Positions 1 through 7,024 of a DNA stretch of 46,156 nt are shown here, piece after piece (the first letter of the stretch is position 1; each line of letters opens with the position of its first letter). The notes under the pieces were generated by a model. The model ran no database searches, was not told where the DNA came from, and saw only the letters and a program-made list of their open reading frames with translations. Source of the stretch: CAYQFQ01 sp964416925. Lineage in GTDB: Bacteria > Patescibacteriota > Minisyncoccia > Phycocordibacterales > GWA1-40-21. The translations under genes and the position numbers were made by a program. The stretch lies in NCBI GenBank assembly GCA_964416925.1, contig CAYQFQ010000002.1:1-46156 (forward strand), in the 5' to 3' direction.

Positions 1-1
1 A

Positions 2-124
2 ATTATTGTCATGGACAATGGCCGTAAGGTAGAAGAGGGAACTCACTCAGAACTTTCAAATAAAGACAGTGGACTCTATAAGGATCTCTGGGAATTACAG
101 GCTGGAGGGTTTATACAGAAATAA
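2..124 (+). CDS. ABC transporter ATP-binding protein, C-terminal end (partial)
   Basis: Only the last 40 codons lie in the window; the gene enters from the left edge in frame 2. The peptide contains IIVMDNGRKVEEGTHSEL, the usual stretch after the H-loop of exporter-type ABC ATPases (consensus I.V.D.G.I.E.GTH.EL), followed by the typical SGLYKDLWELQ tail. It is therefore probably the end of an ABC transporter fused to, or partnered with, a membrane domain of the MsbA/lipid or peptide exporter class. Substrate cannot be inferred. The stop at 122-124 is directly followed by the ATG of the next gene. Confidence 0.8.
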   Translation: MIVMDNGRKVEEGTHSELSNKDSGLYKDLWELQAGGFIQK

Positions 125-125
125 C

Positions 126-569
126 ATGCAAGACGATAGGGAAATAATATATGATATAAAAGAGAAAAAAGGTTTGTCTAAAGAACAGTTAGAAAAGCTT
201 CTTTTGGAGTGGCAAAAGAAACTAAACATGGAGGATTGGAAATTTGATCTTAAAATTGTTGATTTCAAAAGGAAGNNNNNNNNNNGCGCGAGACGCTGTG
301 GTGAATGGTGAATTGGTGACTTTGTAGCAGACGTTGAAAATAAAAAAGCTTCCATTCTTATGACGCGGGACCCCTGGCGTAATGATGAAGAATATACACT
401 AGTACACGAAATGATTCATGTAATGATTTATGACTTTGATAAATATAGTGAAGATTTAATCTTAAAACACTGTATCCAATCTGGAAATGAGCACGAACTC
501 TATATGGATAAACTTGAGAACTTCGTCCATCACCTCACTCGACTTTTTGTTGGACGTACTGATAGATAA
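126..569 (+). CDS. Putative small zinc metallopeptidase (HExxH), interrupted by an assembly gap
   Basis: Two pieces of one gene flank the ten-N gap at 276-285. The N-terminal piece starts at ATG 126 (MQDDREIIYDIKEKKG) just after the ABC gene. The C-terminal piece reads IGDFVADVENKKASILMT and then VHEMIHVMIYDF, with an HExxH zinc-site motif near position 410, and ends at 569. Just after the gap the C-terminal frame contains TGA at 309-311, inside an oddly repetitive stretch (tggtgaatggtgaattggtga, 297-319 region), so bases 286-311 may be misassembled contig-end sequence. Function as a peptidase is inferred only from the motif; length of about 150 residues fits a minimal gluzincin-like fold. 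No Shine-Dalgarno is seen. Confidence 0.6.
276..285. other. Assembly gap (10 N) inside a gene
   Basis: Ten N, the same length as the other three gaps in the window, so a placeholder rather than a measured distance. The reading frame across it is not defined. Confidence 0.95.
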
Positions 570-593
570 ACCTTTACCTATAAAAAATTACCA

Positions 594-623
594 CCCTTGT
601 TTAAAACACAAGGGAGCTTTATT
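594..623 (+). terminator. Rho-independent terminator after the metallopeptidase-like gene
   Basis: Stem CCCTTGT (594-600) pairs with ACAAGGG (608-614) over a 7-nt loop, followed by AGCTTTATTATT. It lies 25 nt after the stop at 569. Confidence 0.6.
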
Positions 624-625
624 AT
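620..625 (+). promoter_or_regulatory. -10 box TATTAT placed for a leaderless start at 632
   Basis: TATTAT is followed by 6 nt (TACTGA) and the ATG at 632. A transcript starting 6-7 nt after the -10 box would begin at the start codon. The same geometry recurs at many genes in this window. Confidence 0.5.
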
Positions 626-631
626 TACTGA

Positions 632-1294
632 ATGATTAAAGTATCCCTAAATATAGAACTGGACTATGAGATATATACTGATTTTATTGATCTATCAGTC
701 GCAGGAGCTAATTTTGGTAAGGAAATCAAAGATGATCATCCCAATATAACCATTGCAAACTATAAAAAATATATAGATGATTTTTATATTGTAAACCAAA
801 ACGAATTAGAGAAAAAAAAAGAACAGATAAATAAACTCTTATCTGACAAACAAAATAAATTTCTGTGGGAACTTAAAAAAATATTCGATATGGATTTCTC
901 AAATGATATTTATCAAGGATATCTTTCTATATTTAATTGTAATCCTCGCTGGCCAGAGACAAAGACTTTTCAGATTTTTTATAAAAAGGATTTATTATAT
1001 ATGCTAGAAGTGGCTTGTCATGAATCATTGCACTTTGCCTTTTTTGATTATTTAGACAAAAACTTTTCTGAAAGTATTAAAGGTATGGATAAAAATTCCG
1101 GTGTTTTGTGGGAAATGTCTGAAATTATTAATGTAATTATTCTTAATTTACCAGCGTTTAGAGAAATATTAGAGTTAGAAGAAAAATTATTTTATACGAG
1201 TTTGCAAAATAAGCTAACAGAAGCTCGCGTTCTATGGAATAACCATAGTAACGTCTATGATTTTATTCAGGATTATCTTCAACACATAAAATAG
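632..1294 (+). CDS. Hypothetical protein with HExxH motif, putative metallopeptidase
   Basis: A 220-residue soluble protein with no signal peptide. The visible clue is CHESLHFAFFDYL near residue 129, an HExxH zinc-binding motif, followed about 30 residues later by VLWEMSEIINV, where a glutamate in a helix could be the third ligand of a gluzincin-like site. The N-terminal 120 residues are charged and helical with a lysine-rich segment (ELEKKKEQINKLLSDK). No close family is recognised. It follows another HExxH gene at 126-569 but has its own -10 box, so it is probably transcribed separately. Peptidase activity is inference from the motif. Confidence 0.65.
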   Translation: MIKVSLNIELDYEIYTDFIDLSVAGANFGKEIKDDHPNITIANYKKYIDDFYIVNQNELEKKKEQINKLLSDKQNKFLWELKKIFDMDFSNDIYQGYLSIFNCNPRWPETKTFQIFYKKDLLYMLEVACHESLHFAFFDYLDKNFSESIKGMDKNSGVLWEMSEIINVIILNLPAFREILELEEKLFYTSLQNKLTEARVLWNNHSNVYDFIQDYLQHIK

Positions 1295-1363
1295 TAAAAA
1301 TCTCTAAATACCAAATCTAATTAGTCGTTATTAAACGCATTTCTTATTTAAAAACAAGTAATA

Positions 1364-2668
1364 CTAGCTTAAATAACCCCAATCTTTTAGCTTTTTCATA
1401 TCTTCGGTTTCAAACTTTAAACCAATATCATTTCTAAAGAAAACCTTTGGAATAATAATTTTTTTTGCAATTGAAAGTGATTTTTCTCTGGCTTCTTTAA
1501 TTGTTGGCGCAATCGCTGTCGTGTACATAATGTAACCGTCAGTATTTGAAATATATAATTCACCCTCATGTTTTCCGACTCTCATTGCAATTTCTTCTAA
1601 GTGCACATGTTTCTTTTCTTCCTCTGTTAATTCAGATAGATATACATTAACACCAAAGAGGGTATCTTTGTGACTATTCCTGCCGTATGGGAATGGGGGA
1701 GTTGCAAGTAAGTTTACTACTCCAAAACCTTTTTTATATTTTAAATCATACTTTTCACCATTTGCTATAGCATAAAGAAATTCGGACCATGGAGAATCAT
1801 GTATTTCTGTTTGGAGGTGTATTATTGGGGTACCAAATCTAGAGGTGGCTTCAAGAGGAACAATTTTATTTTCTTTTACCATACAATTTACTTCAAAATC
1901 ACCCCGAAATCCTATTTCTTTTAAAAATGGTTTTAATTTTACTAAAACTTTTTGAAAAAGTTTATTGTTTTCATTATTGTCATACCAAGCTACCGTACCC
2001 ATTTCACTAGTTACAGGCCCAACATCTCCAGGGAAAAATCTTGTATGCTCTACATTCATCTCGATTGGACCTACCCAATCTGTCCCATTAAAATATCTAC
2101 CAACACCGATCTCAACTCCCTCTACATGTTCATGAAGTGAAATAGTCTGTCTATTTAGATACTTGTTTTGTAGATAATTTTTTAAAACACTTATTACATC
2201 ACTACCGTCGGCAAGTTTACCAACATAAGTCAAAAATTTTGAATCATGACCATTGTGTTTAACAACCCAACGAGCTGGATTATTTTTTATGTAAATAACT
2301 GCTTCTTCAATATCATCAAAATCTTTTAATGGGACAGTTGTGAGTCCACATTCTTTAAAAATCTGTTGCCCATATTCTCTTTCTCTTTCTAATTTATCCG
2401 CCATCGCACAACCACCGACAACTTTGTAACCTTTATTTCTAAGTCTATCTTGTACTTTTCCCCAACCAACATCGTCAAAAACGATGAGACCATCTTTTCC
2501 AACCCATTTGAGCTCTTTACGCCAATTGGTAACTTTATCAACAATATTATCAAGATTCCTTTGGCTAACTCGTTTTCTGATGTATAGTTTTACATCATTG
2601 CCTTCTTTTTTAAGTTTATGTGCAAGTCCTAGAGCTATACAATCTGTTGAGATAAACAGTATTTTCAT
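1364..2668 (-). CDS. PurD-like ATP-grasp ligase (phosphoribosylamine-glycine ligase family)
   Basis: 434 residues, the usual length of GAR synthetase (glycine + phosphoribosylamine + ATP to GAR, purine pathway). Start chosen at MKILFISTDCIA (2668); codons further upstream in frame lie inside a separate promoter region and do not resemble the family. ATP-grasp features: RWVVKHNGH near 134-141, HVEGVEIGVGRYFNG 181-195, GDVGPVTSEMGT 214-225 (matching the GP.TG.MG motif of PurD), GDFEVNC 256-262 and PLEATSRFGTP 271-281. It differs from typical PurD in lacking the N-terminal glycine-rich GGREHA motif; MKILFISTDC stands in its place. No other purine gene is nearby, so the true substrate is uncertain and it may be a PurD paralogue with another role. 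Confidence 0.75.
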   Translation of the reverse strand: MKILFISTDCIALGLAHKLKKEGNDVKLYIRKRVSQRNLDNIVDKVTNWRKELKWVGKDGLIVFDDVGWGKVQDRLRNKGYKVVGGCAMADKLEREREYGQQIFKECGLTTVPLKDFDDIEEAVIYIKNNPARWVVKHNGHDSKFLTYVGKLADGSDVISVLKNYLQNKYLNRQTISLHEHVEGVEIGVGRYFNGTDWVGPIEMNVEHTRFFPGDVGPVTSEMGTVAWYDNNENNKLFQKVLVKLKPFLKEIGFRGDFEVNCMVKENKIVPLEATSRFGTPIIHLQTEIHDSPWSEFLYAIANGEKYDLKYKKGFGVVNLLATPPFPYGRNSHKDTLFGVNVYLSELTEEEKKHVHLEEIAMRVGKHEGELYISNTDGYIMYTTAIAPTIKEAREKSLSIAKKIIIPKVFFRNDIGLKFETEDMKKLKDWGYLS

Positions 2669-2750
2669 ATGTCTACATATATTAGCTCTAATTAAGTGAA
2701 AAATCAAAGTGTTATCCATAAATGGCTTTGTATATAGCTGTAGGCATATA

Positions 2751-2779
2751 TTGACTTTTGGTCTTCTTTTTGCTATAAT
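2751..2779 (+). promoter_or_regulatory. Sigma-70 promoter for the DMT permease
   Basis: TTGACT (2751-2756), 17-nt spacer, TATAAT (2774-2779). A near-consensus promoter giving a leader of about 65 nt before the ATG at 2850. Confidence 0.85.
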
Positions 2780-2792
2780 AGTATAAGAGGTT

Positions 2793-2815
2793 AAAAGTTG
2801 GATGTTCCAACTTTT
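2793..2815 (+). promoter_or_regulatory. Perfect hairpin in the 5' leader of the DMT permease gene
   Basis: AAAAGTTGGA (2793-2802) and TCCAACTTTT (2806-2815) form a 10-bp stem with loop TGT, starting about 7-8 nt after the expected transcription start. It could stabilise the 5' end, act as an attenuator (it ends in TTTT) or be an operator; the sequence does not decide. Confidence 0.55.
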
Positions 2816-2849
2816 GTTATTTGTCAAAAAAACAACTTTGGAGGGTAAG

Positions 2850-3731
2850 ATGAATTTTCTGTGGCTGGCACTCATGGCTTCTGCACTCTGTGCAATGGCC
2901 AATCTGCTTGATCGTGGATTGGTAGATGGAAAAGACGAAGGATCAAGTGTTCCAACACTGACAGCAATTGGAGGATTCTTTAATCTTCTGATGGCTATCG
3001 TCTTGGGAATATGGGTTATTCCGAGATTCGGGATTAACCTTGCAGTGTTTGGTCCACTTTTTTTCAACAGTCTGATGTACGTCATAGCAATATGGTTATA
3101 TCTTACATGTTTGAAAACTGAGGATACATCTCGTGTGATTCCTTTTTACCAGGTCATTCCAATTTTTGGTATCGTAATTGCTAATCTGATAATCGGTGAA
3201 TTGCCGACAGGTCAGCAATTAGCTGGAATCTTCGTCCTTGTCATTGGGGGCACTGTTCTTTCTCTGAAGAAAGGAGTGATCACTGGCAAGTTGGCAGGCC
3301 TAATGATTTTGTCATCAGCATTGTTAGCAATCAATGATGTAGTCTTTGGATTTTTTGGTAGAGGACACGCTGTGTCAGAAACGATATTTGCGGATTGGTG
3401 TGGGAAGGCATTCTTTGGACTCTTGGCACTGTTTTGGCCAAGTGTTCGTAGAAGCTTTATCCATGGTATTCGTGCAAAGATGGCAATTTTAGCAAGCACA
3501 GAAGTATCATTCGCCCTTGGAGATGGACTCATGGATGCTGCTAAACTCGTCATGCCGATTGCTGTGGCTCAAGCTGCTTTCTGCACACAACCACTGTTCG
3601 TTCTGGTTGGCGTCCTCCTCTTTGCGCGTCGTTTTCCTTCTCTGAAGGAAGACTTCAGTCGCAAAGAAATGGTCTTCAAGGCCATTGGTATAGTTGTGAT
3701 GGTTGTGGGAGGAATCCTGCTTACCGTCTAA
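2850..3731 (+). CDS. DMT/EamA-type membrane transporter
   Basis: 293 residues, nearly all hydrophobic, with about ten predicted membrane segments in two similar halves, as in the drug/metabolite transporter superfamily (for example a PFYQVIPIFGIVIANLIIGE segment in the first half and an AQAAFCTQPLFVLVGVLLF segment in the second, the helix-4/9 type repeat). ATG 2850 is chosen because GGAGGG lies 4 nt upstream (2840-2845); an earlier ATG at 2802 falls inside a 5' leader hairpin. It is monocistronic with its own consensus promoter and terminator. Base composition appears less AT-rich than the neighbours, which together with its cassette-like layout suggests later acquisition. Substrate unknown. 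Confidence 0.75.
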   Translation: MNFLWLALMASALCAMANLLDRGLVDGKDEGSSVPTLTAIGGFFNLLMAIVLGIWVIPRFGINLAVFGPLFFNSLMYVIAIWLYLTCLKTEDTSRVIPFYQVIPIFGIVIANLIIGELPTGQQLAGIFVLVIGGTVLSLKKGVITGKLAGLMILSSALLAINDVVFGFFGRGHAVSETIFADWCGKAFFGLLALFWPSVRRSFIHGIRAKMAILASTEVSFALGDGLMDAAKLVMPIAVAQAAFCTQPLFVLVGVLLFARRFPSLKEDFSRKEMVFKAIGIVVMVVGGILLTV

Positions 3732-3746
3732 GGTTACGAAACAAAC

Positions 3747-3785
3747 ACCGCCTTATGGAGCAATCCAGAAAGGCGGTTTTCTTTT
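3747..3785 (+). terminator. Terminator of the DMT permease gene
   Basis: ACCGCCTT (3747-3754) pairs with AAGGCGGT (3770-3777), followed by TTTCTTTT. Confidence 0.85.
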
Positions 3786-3797
3786 ATTTAAAAATGA

Positions 3798-3803
3798 TAT
3801 AAT
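3798..3803 (+). promoter_or_regulatory. -10 box TATAAT for a leaderless start at 3810
   Basis: TATAAT, then 6 nt (GTTTGT), then ATG 3810. No Shine-Dalgarno is present. Confidence 0.6.
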
Positions 3804-3809
3804 GTTTGT

Positions 3810-4226
3810 ATGTTAAATATAAATATAAAAACAATCCCCGATAATGAACAAAGGTATGACACTATTGGTGACTATTACAAGAAAGATGGCGTTGATGAAA
3901 TTAAGGTTTCGAATATGAGCAGAAGAGAATATGAATTCCTTGTTGCGATTCATGAAATGGTAGAGCAGTTTTTGTGTGAAAATAGGGGAATAACAGATGA
4001 AGAAATCACAAAGTTTGATGTTGAATACGAAGCGAAAAGAATTGAAGGTGATGATACAGAACCAGGAGAAGATATTCATGCTCCATACCACACAGAACAT
4101 ATGTTTTCAGAGAAAATAGAAAAACTACTAGCCGAAGAATGTAAAATAGATTGGAACGATTACTGTAAATACACAAATAGATTTTCCGACAAAAAAGTAA
4201 TTATTTCTCACAAAAACAAACTATAA
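3810..4226 (+). CDS. Hypothetical protein with HExxE-type putative metal site
   Basis: 138 residues, acidic, soluble. The core is AIHEMVEQFLCENRGITDEE near 47-66, then a FDVEYE segment, EPGEDIHAPYHTEHMFSEKIE and a C-terminal IDWNDYCKY. The arrangement (HE..E, C, G, FD, EPGD, APY..EH, and a terminal DW..Y) resembles small proteins often found in phages, from memory of that pattern rather than a search. It probably binds a metal; function unknown. Expressed from a leaderless-type promoter. It is the third protein with an HE-helix motif in the first 4.2 kb. Confidence 0.6.
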   Translation: MLNINIKTIPDNEQRYDTIGDYYKKDGVDEIKVSNMSRREYEFLVAIHEMVEQFLCENRGITDEEITKFDVEYEAKRIEGDDTEPGEDIHAPYHTEHMFSEKIEKLLAEECKIDWNDYCKYTNRFSDKKVIISHKNKL

Positions 4227-4284
4227 ATATTTCATATATTTAAATATGATATTTTACGAGATTTGCTCTAGATTTTTTGAGGTG

Positions 4285-4290
4285 TATAAT
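4285..4290 (+). promoter_or_regulatory. -10 box upstream of the ureohydrolase
   Basis: TATAAT 37 nt before ATG 4328; no good -35 is seen (TTTGCT at 4262-4267 is a weak match at 17-nt spacing). Confidence 0.4.
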
Positions 4291-4327
4291 TGTGTGATAT
4301 TAAACGTAAACACCAAATAATAATTAA

Positions 4328-5227
4328 ATGCTAAATTTTTTAAAAGAGAGTGAGATAAAAGAGACTTCTGTTGATGCTGTTATTTTAGGTGCAGGCTTTG
4401 AGGGCGAGTATAGCTATAGATCTGGAGCTGATAAAGGGCCTGAAAAAATCATAAACACTTTTGAAAATAACATGGAGATTTTTGATCGGTTTACTCTTAA
4501 TGAACCCTATAATTTAATAGATTTGGGGTACTATGAGCTTAAGGGGATAAACAGTTTATCTCCCGAAAAAGCTATTGAAAGTATAAAAAATAATATTAAC
4601 CTCTTTAAGGATAAGTTTGTTGTCTTGTTGGGAGGGTCACATTCGGTTTCTAACGCTTATTTCCTTTCACTAAAAGAAAGATATCTGCCTCAAGATGTTA
4701 CCATCCTTCAAATTGATGCACATCCCGACCTTAGAGAAAATACTGAAGACTATAAGAAAGGTGCTAGTAGATTTGATCACGCATGCACAATGAGAAGAGG
4801 TTGTGAATTGGGTTTTAAAACAGTGCAGGTAGGCTTGCGAACTATTTCTATATATGATCATGAATATATTTCAAAAAATAATCTAACAATTTTTGAGTGG
4901 GGTAAGGATGAAATACATGATATAGAAAAAATTATCTCATCAATAAAAACAAAATATGTCTACTTAACGCTTGATATAGATGGTTTAGATCCATCATGCG
5001 CTCCAGCTACCGGAACACCTATCCCGGGTGGTTTGAGCTTTTTTTATGCACAGAAACTAATAAGACGATTGATTGAAACTCAAAATTTAGTTGGAGCAGA
5101 TATTGTTGAAGTGGCTCCATTTGAGGATGATGTTTTGACACAGTACACAGCAGCCTTACTGTGCTACAACATTCTTTCGTATAAGATCTTAAAAGATAAG
5201 AATAAATTAAAATTTATTTTTAAATAA
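4328..5227 (+). CDS. Arginase/agmatinase-family ureohydrolase
   Basis: 299 residues, the full length of the ureohydrolase family, which hydrolyses guanidino groups (arginine, agmatine or formiminoglutamate) using two Mn ions. All metal-ligand motifs are present: GGSHS (His 105), QIDAHPD (Asp 130, His 132, Asp 134) and LTLDIDGLDPS (Asp 216, Asp 218). The ATGTPIPGGLS segment near 227-237 and a late EV.P motif (VEVAPFEDD) are also typical. Sequence alone does not separate agmatinase from arginase; TPIPGGLS is closer to the agmatinase (SpeB) type. The histidine kinase gene starts only 6 nt after its stop, so the two are probably co-transcribed. Confidence 0.85.
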   Translation: MLNFLKESEIKETSVDAVILGAGFEGEYSYRSGADKGPEKIINTFENNMEIFDRFTLNEPYNLIDLGYYELKGINSLSPEKAIESIKNNINLFKDKFVVLLGGSHSVSNAYFLSLKERYLPQDVTILQIDAHPDLRENTEDYKKGASRFDHACTMRRGCELGFKTVQVGLRTISIYDHEYISKNNLTIFEWGKDEIHDIEKIISSIKTKYVYLTLDIDGLDPSCAPATGTPIPGGLSFFYAQKLIRRLIETQNLVGADIVEVAPFEDDVLTQYTAALLCYNILSYKILKDKNKLKFIFK

Positions 5228-5233
5228 AAAAAG

Positions 5234-6832
5234 ATGACATACGATTTTATCTCAAATATTGAAAGTTGTTACTCAGGTATTTCTAATCTTATATATTATT
5301 CTCATATCCCGACAGGTATTGTGTCTCTTTTATTAGGTTTATTTGTCTTTGCGAAAAACAAAACCATTCAAAGTAAAATCCTATTGTCACTTTCTATTGT
5401 TTTTGCTTTGTGGTTATTTTTAAATCTAATTATATGGATAAGTCCAAACAGTTTATACGTTATGTTGTTCTGGTCACTATTTGGCATTCTTAGCGTTCTT
5501 CTTTTTCTTTTGTGCATATATTTCACCTATGTTTTTATAAATAAGAAAGATGCGTCTATTAAATTAAAGCTAATCTGGCTTGCTCTTCTTTCGCCGATGA
5601 TTATATTTATCAATGACGGTTTAGTAGCATTTGATATTCCTAATTGTGAGGCAATAGAGAATCCCTTATATATTAATTATTATTATTTTATTGGTGTACT
5701 GTCTTTTGTCTGGATTATTATTTTCTCAACTGTTAAATTTATCAAGGAAAAAGAAGCAGAAAATAAAAAACAAATTGCCTTACTTGGTATTGGTATTTCC
5801 TTGTTTCTCTTATCTTTCTTTACTGCAGGGTATTTTGCTAGTCTAATTGATAATTTTGAACTTGAACAATACGGCTTATTCGGCATGACCATCTTTATGG
5901 CCTTCCTCGCTTATCTAATAGTACGATTTAAAGCATTTGAAATTAAACTGATTGCGACACAGGCTCTAGTTGTCGGTCTTGTCATACTTATCGGTTCACA
6001 ATTTTTCTTCATTCAAACGAATATAAATAGAATTTTAACAGCAATAACTCTAGTGATAGCAGCGGGCGTTGGTTTAGAAATTATACGAAGCGTCAAAATA
6101 GAGATTGCTTTAAAAGAAGAACTTGAATTAGCAAATACAAATCAACAATCACTTATTCACTTCATATCTCATCAACTTAAAGGCTTCTTTACAAAGAGCA
6201 AAATGATTTTTGCCGGAATTATTGAAGATGATTTTGGTCCATCTCCTGTAGTCTTGAAGGATATCGCCAAGGAAGGATTGAAATCAGATGATAATGCCGT
6301 CTTAATGATTCAAAATATTCTAGGTGCGTCAAATCTTAGAAAAGGTACTGTTGCTTATGAATTTAAACAAGTTGATTTATCTTCGTTAATAAAGAGTCTG
6401 TGTGAATCTTTCAGTCTAGAAGCTAAAGAAAAGAAACTTGCATTCGAAATGAATATACCGGAAACTCCAGTTGTGGTAAATGCTGACGAAAAACAGATTT
6501 CTCAAGTCTTTAAAAATCTTGTCGATAATTCCATTAAATACACTCCATCTGGTTTTGTAAAAGTTTCTCTCGATGTCATTAAAGATGGGACAAAGAAAAG
6601 AGCCTTGTTTAAATTGGCCGATTCTGGTGTAGGACTTACGGATGATGATAATCATAAATTATTTACTGAAGGTGGAAGGGGTGTTGATTCTGTAAAAGTA
6701 AATGTAAATAGTACTGGTTATGGACTCTATATCGTCAAAAAAATAGTTGAGACTCACAGCGGCCGTATCTGGGCGCAGTCGGAAGGAAGAGGAAAAGGTT
6801 CATGTTTCTTTGTGGAGTTGAATGTAATTTAA
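5234..6832 (+). CDS. Sensor histidine kinase with 7-8 transmembrane N-terminal region
   Basis: 532 residues. The first 285 contain about eight hydrophobic segments (roughly 25-40, 48-69, 74-102, 112-130, 150-169, 180-200, 215-230, 243-283), a membrane sensor of the 7TM kind. Then comes a HisKA-like helix with FISHQLKG (His 313), a HATPase_c domain with N box LVDNSIKYT, G1 box LADSGVGLTDD and G2 box STGYGLYIVKK. After the phospho-acceptor His the usual LRTPL is replaced by LKGFFTKSK, a deviation in the dimerisation/phosphotransfer helix. No response regulator is next to it, so its partner is unknown. Likely in one transcript with the ureohydrolase. Confidence 0.85.
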   Translation: MTYDFISNIESCYSGISNLIYYSHIPTGIVSLLLGLFVFAKNKTIQSKILLSLSIVFALWLFLNLIIWISPNSLYVMLFWSLFGILSVLLFLLCIYFTYVFINKKDASIKLKLIWLALLSPMIIFINDGLVAFDIPNCEAIENPLYINYYYFIGVLSFVWIIIFSTVKFIKEKEAENKKQIALLGIGISLFLLSFFTAGYFASLIDNFELEQYGLFGMTIFMAFLAYLIVRFKAFEIKLIATQALVVGLVILIGSQFFFIQTNINRILTAITLVIAAGVGLEIIRSVKIEIALKEELELANTNQQSLIHFISHQLKGFFTKSKMIFAGIIEDDFGPSPVVLKDIAKEGLKSDDNAVLMIQNILGASNLRKGTVAYEFKQVDLSSLIKSLCESFSLEAKEKKLAFEMNIPETPVVVNADEKQISQVFKNLVDNSIKYTPSGFVKVSLDVIKDGTKKRALFKLADSGVGLTDDDNHKLFTEGGRGVDSVKVNVNSTGYGLYIVKKIVETHSGRIWAQSEGRGKGSCFFVELNVI

Positions 6833-6858
6833 AATACAGGCATTTAATTTTCTATCTT

Positions 6859-6937
6859 CGTCTTTGCGAGGAATGAAATGACGAAGCAAACCAGAATGTC
6901 TTAAGATGGATTGCTTCACTTCTCGTTCGCAAAGACG
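6859..6937. repeat. MITE-like palindromic dispersed repeat (79 bp)
   Basis: Ends are perfect inverted repeats: CGTCTTTGCGA (6859-6869) and TCGCAAAGACG (6927-6937). A second inner pair, GAAGCAAACC and GGATTGCTTC, continues the fold. The core TGCGAGGAATGAAATGACGA resembles a repeat known from many bacterial genomes (TTGCGAGGAG.GAAGCGACGAAGCAATC). It has no coding capacity and sits between the histidine kinase and tyrS. Confidence 0.75.
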
Positions 6938-6958
6938 ACCTATACAGGACGATAGAAA

Positions 6959-6990
6959 AAAAAAAAAAAAATCCGATTCAGTCGGGCTCT
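6959..6990. terminator. Weak hairpin with A/T flanks, possible terminator
   Basis: CCGA (6973-6976) and TCGG (6982-6985) flank a 5-nt loop, with a 14-A run on the left and TCTTTT on the right, so it could work on either strand. The stem is only 4 bp. Confidence 0.4.
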
Positions 6991-7012
6991 TTTAATAATT
7001 GAGCATATCTGA

Positions 7013-7018
7013 TATTAT
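7013..7018 (+). promoter_or_regulatory. -10 box TATTAT for leaderless tyrS
   Basis: TATTAT, 6 nt (TTCGTT), ATG 7025; no Shine-Dalgarno. Confidence 0.55.
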
Positions 7019-7024
7019 TTCGTT

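Noticed and set aside
309..311. TGA recoded as an amino acid (alternative code as in Gracilibacteria)
   Set aside because: TGA is used as a normal stop elsewhere here (for example recR and lexA), and the codon sits next to a gap in suspect sequence.
2793..2815. LexA-like operator at the permease leader
   Set aside because: It contains no GAAC-N4-GTTC and is downstream of the promoter; it reads better as an RNA hairpin.
2669..3085. 139-residue N-terminal extension of the PurD-like gene
   Set aside because: It overlaps the promoter and first part of the permease on the other strand and has no family similarity; MKILFIST at 2668 is the natural domain start.
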